Below, in pieces: positions 34,188-39,808 of a stretch of 39,808 nucleotides of DNA; within the stretch, counting starts at the first letter, position 1, and every line of letters begins with the position of its first letter. The notes under the pieces were generated by a model. That model was not told where the DNA came from. It saw only the letters and a program-made list of their open reading frames with translations, and made no database searches. Origin of the DNA: SIG78 sp045587205 (lineage in GTDB: Bacteria > Verrucomicrobiota > Lentisphaeria > Victivallales > Victivallaceae); the NCBI GenBank assembly GCA_045587205.1, contig JAZNBV010000069.1, positions 1 through 39,808 on the forward strand. The letters are read 5' to 3'. Both the position numbers and the translations under genes were made by a program.

Positions 34188-37145
34188 ATGAATAAATTTT
34201 TCTCTGTATTTACATTGCTGTGTACTGCAGCTGTGACGCTCTCCGGAGCCAATCTGCTCAAAGATTCCAGTTTTGATACTGATCAATATGCAGATGCGTT
34301 TTATGTTCACAGCGACAACGGTTCAGTAAAAGTAACCCGCATCACCGAGGATATGACCTGGAACAAATGCCTGAAAATGGAAATTGACCAGATCCGTGAC
34401 CGCAACGGTCACAAGACGCTTTCTGCCGAACTTGTATTCGGCAAAACCAACGGCAAACCCGGCTTTGCAGCAGAACCGGATACAGTCTATAATTTCAGCT
34501 TTGACTTCAAAGGCTCGGTTCAGACCTCGCTGCTTGTTGCACTTGACCCGGCAGGAAAACCGCAGTGGAAATACGGCAAAACCAATATCCGGACCACTCC
34601 CAAAGTCGCCAAACCCGACCCGGAAAAATGGAGTACAGTAAAAGGTTCGTTCAAAACCGCCAAAGACACCAAATTTCTGCGGTTACGGCTGCGGTTCTGG
34701 GCAGACAGTAAACAGCAGAGTATATTTCCGGTCAAAAAGGGCGATTTTATCCTGATTGACAATGTGAAAATCGAAAAACGCCGCTCATTGAATGACATCG
34801 AACCTGCCGCCAGTGTCAAAGTTGACAAGATACCGCTGAAAACAGTTTACAATATCAACAGCTCTCTGGAAAGCAAACTGACCGTAATTCCGGCGCCGTG
34901 GCTCAAAGGTACGCCCGATGTACCGGTAAAACTCTCCTGGCAGAGTACAAAAGATTCACTGATCTGCAAGATAGTTTACGACGATCCGGATACCGGAAAG
35001 CACAAATATTTCAAACAGCCCAGAGCCGTAAGCGAAAACGGCAAAGATATCTGGAATGACGATGTTATGGAAATATTCTTTTCGCAGGATAAAAACAACA
35101 AAGAATTTTTCCAGTTTGTCTGTTCGCGCAACGGCGGCCGCTGCCATATTGTCAGCAACAGAGAAGTTGCCGATTTCGATAAATGGTCAGCCCGGGCAGT
35201 AAGCAGCAACGGCAGAAGTGAATACATTTTTACCATACCGTACACATTAATCGGATTCAAAAATGCTCCCGCTGCCGGCGAATTGATCAAGTTCAATGCC
35301 GGAATCAAACACAACGGTATATCGTACAGTTTTGCCCCCATACAGAGCAATTTCCGCGATGTGGCATATTATGTGATGCTGGGGTTCGGCAATGCGAAAG
35401 ATTATCAGAAACGCGCCGCTGCTGAACTGAAAAATGATGCTCCGGAATCAATGCAGAGTGCCGTCAAAGCCTTTGCAGAAAAGAAATTCAATACTATGGC
35501 GCAGGCAATCAGAGCTTATGAAACATTGAAAAGTCAGATCGTTTCTGCCAAGATGGGAAAAGCGCCTTTTGTGCTGGCGCAGCTGCCGCTTAACGGAAAT
35601 TTTTCCGCACCGCTGGAAGTTGGCGTGGAAAATGTGGTAAAAGATGAAATCAGACTCTGCGCCGCCGGCAAAGAGATCGCTATGCTGCCGCTGGTGGTGG
35701 TCAACCGCACCGCTAAAACCGCCAGTTACCGGGTGGTGATCCACGACAATGCCAAAAACTTTTATCTGCACGAAAATCACACCCTTGCCGGCGGATTCCC
35801 CGCCGAAAATATCACTTTGCGCGAAGGCGTTGCCGTAAAGGATTCCGAGAGCAAAAATCCCGGCACAATTTTTGACGCTCTGCCCCGGATAAACGAAGCG
35901 CAGACCGTTACCGTTGCCCCCGGTGAAGGTGCTCTGGTGTGGCTGGAACTCAATACCGCCGGAGTCAAACCGGGCAGATACGCCGGTTCATTGCGTATTA
36001 TTCCGCTTTCCGAACCCGCAGTACATACCGCCAGCAGTTACAAAGGCGAAATCCGTGATTACCCGATAAGTCTGGAAGTTCTGCCCTTTGATCTGCCCGC
36101 CCCCGGCGATGCCTGGCTGTGCAGCAGCACCGGCACGATCGATCACCAGCGCTATATGATGCAGCTGGGTACCGGACGGGTGCATATCACGCCCTTTTAT
36201 GTCAAGCATAAATTCAATTTGCAGGGCGATTTGATCGACGATAACGGATCCCACGAGCGACTGGTAAAGGCGTTAAAAGATGGTGTTGAACAATACAAAC
36301 AGCTCAATGCAGAAAATGTCAAACGCAAATTCCTCTACGGTTACAGCGCCTACAAATGCTTTACGCGCACCTCGATGCCCAGAGGTATGAAAGAACTCAC
36401 TCCGGAATGGGAAAACTGCTGGCGCAACCACCTTAAGGCAATCCGCAAAGCCATCCTTGCCAGCGGCGTAAGTATGGATGATGTGGTTTTTGAAATCTGG
36501 GATGAACCCCGCGGCAAAGAGTTCAAACTCCTGCTGCGCCTTACTGAAATTATGCGCGAAACGCTGCCCGATGCGGTGTTGAGCATCACCTGGGCGTGCG
36601 AAAACTTTGAGTTCACTCCGGAAATGATGAGCAAGTTTGACGATCTGCTCGATGAACATATCTATCACTGGCTTTTACGCAACTCGCCTGCTTATAAACC
36701 GCTGATCAAGCGTATTGATGCACGGCCCGATACCCTGATCGGTATTTATCAGTGCAGTACCGGCATCCGCGAAGATCTGCACACCTATTACCGGCTCCAC
36801 GCGTGGCGGGCATTCCGGATGAACTGCGATATTCTGGGTTTTTACCAGTTCAGTGCAATGACCTGGGGCAAGTGCGGTGCAACCGACTGGAAACGCATTC
36901 CAGCCGGGGCGATCGCCTACCGTGCGGGCAGTAAATGCATACCCAGCATCCGCTATATGGCAATGCGCCGCGGCGTGGATGATGTGCGCTATCTCAAACT
37001 GCTGAAAAAATATTCCGGCAAACCCGGTGTGGATGAACTTCTGAAAAACGCCGCCAAGCGTGTGGAAGATGCCGCTTTTGATGCCACAGTACCGGATAAA
37101 ATCCGCTCCGAAGTTGTAGAACTGCTTAAAAAATATCACCGTTAA
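34188..37145 (+). CDS. large secreted GH123/DUF4091-like protein
   Basis: This 985-aa protein probably cleaves or binds a glycan outside the cytoplasm. It starts at 34188, with GAGGAG 8 bp upstream (an ATG 15 bp earlier lacks this). Signal peptide about 1-20; jelly-roll domain about 21-205, duplicated as the separate gene at 30493; CBM9/DOMON-like domain about 220-410 (WNDDVMEIFFSQD); a helical linker; a beta-sandwich (about 470-640); then a DUF4091/GH123-like barrel (about 645-985). The barrel has EIWDEPRG with Asp772-Glu773, matching the Asp-Glu pair that GH123 uses, and the signature PSIRYMAMRRGVDDVRYLKL. It ends the operon, just before a terminator. The substrate is unknown; N-acetylhexosamine-containing glycan is suggested only by GH123 similarity. 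Confidence 0.85.
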   Translation: MNKFFSVFTLLCTAAVTLSGANLLKDSSFDTDQYADAFYVHSDNGSVKVTRITEDMTWNKCLKMEIDQIRDRNGHKTLSAELVFGKTNGKPGFAAEPDTVYNFSFDFKGSVQTSLLVALDPAGKPQWKYGKTNIRTTPKVAKPDPEKWSTVKGSFKTAKDTKFLRLRLRFWADSKQQSIFPVKKGDFILIDNVKIEKRRSLNDIEPAASVKVDKIPLKTVYNINSSLESKLTVIPAPWLKGTPDVPVKLSWQSTKDSLICKIVYDDPDTGKHKYFKQPRAVSENGKDIWNDDVMEIFFSQDKNNKEFFQFVCSRNGGRCHIVSNREVADFDKWSARAVSSNGRSEYIFTIPYTLIGFKNAPAAGELIKFNAGIKHNGISYSFAPIQSNFRDVAYYVMLGFGNAKDYQKRAAAELKNDAPESMQSAVKAFAEKKFNTMAQAIRAYETLKSQIVSAKMGKAPFVLAQLPLNGNFSAPLEVGVENVVKDEIRLCAAGKEIAMLPLVVVNRTAKTASYRVVIHDNAKNFYLHENHTLAGGFPAENITLREGVAVKDSESKNPGTIFDALPRINEAQTVTVAPGEGALVWLELNTAGVKPGRYAGSLRIIPLSEPAVHTASSYKGEIRDYPISLEVLPFDLPAPGDAWLCSSTGTIDHQRYMMQLGTGRVHITPFYVKHKFNLQGDLIDDNGSHERLVKALKDGVEQYKQLNAENVKRKFLYGYSAYKCFTRTSMPRGMKELTPEWENCWRNHLKAIRKAILASGVSMDDVVFEIWDEPRGKEFKLLLRLTEIMRETLPDAVLSITWACENFEFTPEMMSKFDDLLDEHIYHWLLRNSPAYKPLIKRIDARPDTLIGIYQCSTGIREDLHTYYRLHAWRAFRMNCDILGFYQFSAMTWGKCGATDWKRIPAGAIAYRAGSKCIPSIRYMAMRRGVDDVRYLKLLKKYSGKPGVDELLKNAAKRVEDAAFDATVPDKIRSEVVELLKKYHR

Positions 37146-37171
37146 GCGGCGCAAAACGCATAAATACCCCG

Positions 37172-37220
37172 CAGGTTTTCACAGCACTTGTCTTGTACAG
37201 GGCTGAAAACCTGTGTTTTT
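37172..37220 (+). terminator. terminator of the GH130 operon
   Basis: Arms 37172-37181 (CAGGTTTTCA) and 37204-37213 pair perfectly over 10 bp, with further pairing possible inside the 22-nt loop. TGTTTTTATTTG follows. It lies 26 bp after the last stop and just before the next promoter. Confidence 0.75.
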
Positions 37221-37222
37221 AT

Positions 37223-37250
37223 TTGCTATTTTTCAGAGAAGTATTATATT
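37223..37250 (+). promoter_or_regulatory. promoter of the serine hydrolase gene
   Basis: TTGCTA (37223-37228), 16 bp, TATATT (37245-37250), about 43 bp before the ATG at 37294. The -35 begins immediately after the T-tract of the preceding terminator. Confidence 0.55.
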
Positions 37251-37293
37251 ATCACTCCAATGTTAAACCCCTAACACTCAATCAGCTTTTACT

Positions 37294-38700
37294 ATGTATC
37301 ATTTACCCAGAACAACTCCCGAATCCGTCGGCATCTCCTCGCGGGCGCTGCTTGAGCTTATGCAGAAACTCGGCAAACTTGAATATATCAACAGCATTAT
37401 GATTATGCGCCACGGACAGGTGTGTTTGGAAACGTGGGTAGAACCGTATAAAAAAGATGTGCCGCACCAGCTCTTTTCTTTGAGTAAAAGTTTTGTCTCC
37501 TGCGCCGTGGGTTTGGCGCAAAAAGCCAACCTGCTGAAAATAAGCGACAAACTGGTTGCGTTTTTCCCGGAATATGCCAATGCCGTTACCGACCCGATGA
37601 TGAATCAGGTAACACTGCAGGATCTTCTGACTATGCGCAGTGGTCATCTGCAGTGCGCCACGCGCTTTTTCTGGGAACGCCGTGACTGGTGCAAAGCATT
37701 CCTGGAAAGCAAACTTGATACAACTCCCGGCACCACATTTACTTACAACTCGGCAGCTACCTATATGCTTGCGGCAGTCATCAGAAAAGTCACCGGACTC
37801 AATGTGCGCGAATATCTGATGGATAAACTTTTCCAGCCGCTCGGCATTGCCCCCGGCTTGTGGGAAAACAGCCCCGAAAATATCAACTGCGGCGGCTGGG
37901 GACTCTATTTGTGCACAGAAGATATCGCCAAATTTTCCCAGATGCTCCTGCAGAACGGTTTCTGGCAGGGCAGAGAAGTCGTGCCAAGAGAGTATATTGC
38001 CGAAGCCGTTCAGAAGCACGCCGACAATTCCACCAACACCCTCATTGACTGGCAGCAGGGCTACGGCTACCAGTTCTGGCGATCGCTGCACGGATTCCGC
38101 GGCGACGGGGCGTCCGGTCAATACGCCGTAATGCTGCCGGAACAAGATATTGCCATAGCTGTAACCAGCTGCGTAGGCAATATGCACGAAATATTGACCG
38201 CATTCTGGGAAATCCTGCTGCCCGCTGCCGGCGATAAATCATTGCCGGAAGAGAGTGCTGCAGTAAATGAATTACACGCATACATCAATAATATGGCTAT
38301 ACCCGCCGTGCCGGGTGACATTACGCGCCGCGGTGAAAACCGGACTTTTTACTTTGCAGAAAATCCTGAAAAAATAAAAAGTTGCGAAGTAACCTTCGGA
38401 GAAAAAGAGTGTACCTTGACCTTCAATGGGCCGCACGGCATCGAACAGCTGCGCGCCGGGTTCGGATTTTTTGCCCAAAGCATCTTTCAATTGACCGATC
38501 ACTGTGCGCATTTGGTGGCGGCAAGCGCGGCGTGGACTGGTGATCACACACTGGCAATACACACATTTATCACCGACGGCATTTACCGCGATATCTGGGT
38601 GGTGGATTTCAACGATCCGGCTGAACCGCTGAAAAATCAATCTCTCTGCAGCTGTTTCCGCCCGTTGAAACCGCGTTTTACAGCACTTAACGCGGAATGA
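37294..38700 (+). CDS. serine hydrolase, beta-lactamase class C-like
   Basis: This 468-aa protein belongs to the beta-lactamase/penicillin-binding-like serine hydrolase family (esterases, amidases, peptidases). SLSK (Ser62, Lys65) is the catalytic S-x-x-K, YNS (in FTYNSAATYMLA) is the Tyr motif, and GDGASGQY stands where the K/H-T-G element normally is. The core covers about residues 10-320; about 130 further residues form a beta-rich C-terminal domain. There is no signal peptide, so it is cytoplasmic as far as visible. No good ribosome site precedes the ATG. Its final 14 bp overlap the convergent AraC gene. True beta-lactam resistance activity is unlikely for this subgroup, but the substrate is unknown. 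Confidence 0.88.
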   Translation: MYHLPRTTPESVGISSRALLELMQKLGKLEYINSIMIMRHGQVCLETWVEPYKKDVPHQLFSLSKSFVSCAVGLAQKANLLKISDKLVAFFPEYANAVTDPMMNQVTLQDLLTMRSGHLQCATRFFWERRDWCKAFLESKLDTTPGTTFTYNSAATYMLAAVIRKVTGLNVREYLMDKLFQPLGIAPGLWENSPENINCGGWGLYLCTEDIAKFSQMLLQNGFWQGREVVPREYIAEAVQKHADNSTNTLIDWQQGYGYQFWRSLHGFRGDGASGQYAVMLPEQDIAIAVTSCVGNMHEILTAFWEILLPAAGDKSLPEESAAVNELHAYINNMAIPAVPGDITRRGENRTFYFAENPEKIKSCEVTFGEKECTLTFNGPHGIEQLRAGFGFFAQSIFQLTDHCAHLVAASAAWTGDHTLAIHTFITDGIYRDIWVVDFNDPAEPLKNQSLCSCFRPLKPRFTALNAE

Positions 38701-39553
38701 TCCGGTTGCGTTTCTGGAAATCCCGGGGCGAAAAACCGGTATTCTTTTTAAAGAAGTTGGAAAAATAAAATTCGTTCTGGAAATTGAGTTCCCCCGCAAC
38801 ATCCTTGACTTTGCTGCCGGGCATACTCAAAAGTGTCGAAGCCTTACGCACCAGTGTATTGACCAGAAAGAGTTTGGGCGGAATTCCGAAATCACGGCTG
38901 AAGTTGCGGCTGAATACATTGCTGCGCACCTTCATAATTTCTGCCATATCCTCCACGCGCGTGGAGGCATTGCCGCGTTTGCGGACAAAATCCAGCACCG
39001 GCAGATAGCGCTCATATTTTACTGAATCATTCAATGCCTTTACCGGATGGACAGTCAGAAAACGCCCGATTATCCGGTAAAGTATTTCGTTCATCCGGCA
39101 GAGCGAAGCAAGGTCTTCCTGTTTCTGGATAAGCTGCGGCAGCTCTTCAGCCAGCGCCGGATCCTGCCACTGGATACACTCCGGATAATTGGTGAATATA
39201 TCAATGCCGTAAAAAAATTCCAAATTGAAATGTATGGAAACAAACTTCAACCGGGGCGTAAGATTCCAGTACATCTTGTGATTGCAGGGCATAAAATAGC
39301 AATGACCCGGAGTCAGCGGCAGAACAATATCATTTACCACATCGCGTACACAACTTTCATCGCCCGGCTCTTTTTCGAGAATGGTAAAAAATATATTCAC
39401 CGGCTTGGCCGCCACATTGCAGCAGGGCCACGATCCGATGGCTATATGGCTTAAATGCAGACGCATAAAAGCAAGCTGACTCAACATTTTATCTTTATTG
39501 ACGACCGGCATAAAATTATAAATCCCGCAGTTAAAAACAGCTTCATACGGCAT
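38687..39553 (-). CDS. AraC-family transcriptional regulator
   Basis: This protein of about 288 aa has an N-terminal cupin-like sensor (LTPGHCYFMPCNHKMYWNLT, then VSIHFNLEFFYG) and a C-terminal pair of helix-turn-helix motifs. These are ARVEDMAEIMKV-like for the first (TRVEDMAEIMKVRSNVFSRN) and AGELNFQNEFYFSNFFKK with NTGFSPRDFQK for the second. The start is uncertain. The longest frame begins at 39595 but this lies in the promoter -35, so I use ATG 39553; ATG 39511, with a weak GGGA upstream, is an alternative. Its 3' end overlaps the serine hydrolase gene tail to tail, so the two may influence each other by antisense transcription. Its target is unknown. Confidence 0.85.
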   Translation of the reverse strand: MPYEAVFNCGIYNFMPVVNKDKMLSQLAFMRLHLSHIAIGSWPCCNVAAKPVNIFFTILEKEPGDESCVRDVVNDIVLPLTPGHCYFMPCNHKMYWNLTPRLKFVSIHFNLEFFYGIDIFTNYPECIQWQDPALAEELPQLIQKQEDLASLCRMNEILYRIIGRFLTVHPVKALNDSVKYERYLPVLDFVRKRGNASTRVEDMAEIMKVRSNVFSRNFSRDFGIPPKLFLVNTLVRKASTLLSMPGSKVKDVAGELNFQNEFYFSNFFKKNTGFSPRDFQKRNRIIPR

Positions 39554-39566
39554 AAAAGTATATTTT

Positions 39567-39595
39567 AATATAAACCGGGATTTACCATATTGCAA
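39567..39595 (-). promoter_or_regulatory. promoter of the right-end AraC gene
   Basis: On the minus strand TTGCAA (39590-39595), 17 bp, TATATT (39567-39572). The leader would be only about 7 nt if translation starts at 39553 and about 49 nt if it starts at 39511. Confidence 0.55.
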
Positions 39596-39687
39596 GTTTT
39601 TTTACGCTACGCTCTGTTCCCGACACGGGTAGGTAAATAAAAGCTATATGATTAACTTTTGGGCGGGAATCTTTTTAAAACTTGAAG

Positions 39688-39724
39688 GGCATTTATCTTT
39701 TTGCGTTGCAAAAAGATAAATGCC
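39688..39724. repeat. 17-bp perfect hairpin in the right-end intergenic region
   Basis: Arms 39688-39704 and 39708-39724 are perfect complements around a 3-nt loop. No gene is seen from 39596 to the window end. With the next hairpin it may form part of a dispersed intergenic repeat or a transcription terminator for a gene to the right. Confidence 0.7.
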
Positions 39725-39754
39725 AAGAAAAGGTTTGGAAAAAAGCGGTGGAGT

Positions 39755-39807
39755 TTGAGGAGGGGAAAAAGGACCGACCCAGCAAAAGGTCTTTTTCCCC
39801 TCCTCAA
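39755..39807. repeat. 20-bp hairpin at the window edge
   Basis: Arms 39755-39775 and 39788-39807 pair over 20 bp with one bulged base around a 12-nt loop. One arm is purine-rich and the other pyrimidine-rich (GGAGGGGAAAAAGG type), so the structure is very stable. It begins 30 bp after the preceding hairpin and reaches the window edge. Confidence 0.7.
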
Positions 39808-39808
39808 T

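Noticed and set aside
37303..38187. Minus-strand open frame of 294 codons
   Set aside because: Antisense to the serine hydrolase, whose catalytic motifs are intact on the plus strand.

Overview
The window looks like a glycan-degradation chromosomal region of a Lentisphaerota (Victivallis-like, probably gut) bacterium. That placement is inference. It rests on four stand-alone pseudopilin-like proteins with an almost invariant FTLIELLVVIAIIAILAAM N-terminus and H-x9-DG-like tails, on several secreted glycosidase-like proteins, and on sugar-type regulators (GntR/LacI hybrid, LacI, AraC). There is no rRNA, tRNA, CRISPR array or complete insertion sequence that I can see.

Left part (186-6326, minus strand). 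A GntR-type regulator, interrupted by a single-base frameshift, heads a tight operon: a small secreted beta-sandwich protein, a 985-aa secreted GH42-like protein, and a pseudopilin. A second pseudopilin follows with its own promoter.

Centre (6523-18024, plus strand). This is the most unusual locus. A TibC/Aah-type autotransporter heptosyltransferase is followed 26 bp later by a 10-kb gene for a 3345-aa protein. That protein combines an N-terminal C10 (streptopain-like) cysteine peptidase domain, about sixty 19-residue strand-loop-strand repeats of the kind heptosyltransferases modify, an embedded thioredoxin-like domain with a degraded CxxC, Ig-like and FN3 domains, and C-terminal RTX repeats with a type-I-secretion-like end. 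It has no autotransporter barrel. The enzyme-substrate pairing is inferred from adjacency and family knowledge. A strong terminator closes the unit.

18048-23428. An AraC regulator plus an unassigned protein are divergent from a secreted SGNH hydrolase, and both directions share one palindromic, fully overlapping promoter. Two translationally coupled LacI-type regulators (one full length, one truncated) are divergent from a pseudopilin gene, which is followed by a second large GH42-like secreted protein with its own promoter.

26647-37220, plus strand. One apparent eight-gene operon encodes a glycyl radical enzyme and its radical-SAM activase, a pseudopilin, a small secreted carbohydrate-binding-like protein, three tandem GH130 glycoside phosphorylase-type enzymes, and a 985-aa secreted GH123/DUF4091-like protein. 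A hairpin terminator ends it. Together these suggest extracellular glycan capture and cleavage, phosphorolysis of (probably) mannosides, and anaerobic radical cleavage or dehydration of a product.

Right end. A serine beta-lactamase-like hydrolase converges with an AraC regulator (3' ends overlap by 14 bp), then two large perfect or near-perfect hairpins sit at the edge. Nearly every promoter I could place uses a TATATT -10 with a TTGNNN-like -35 at 16-17 bp. No gene-free stretch exceeds 300 bp.
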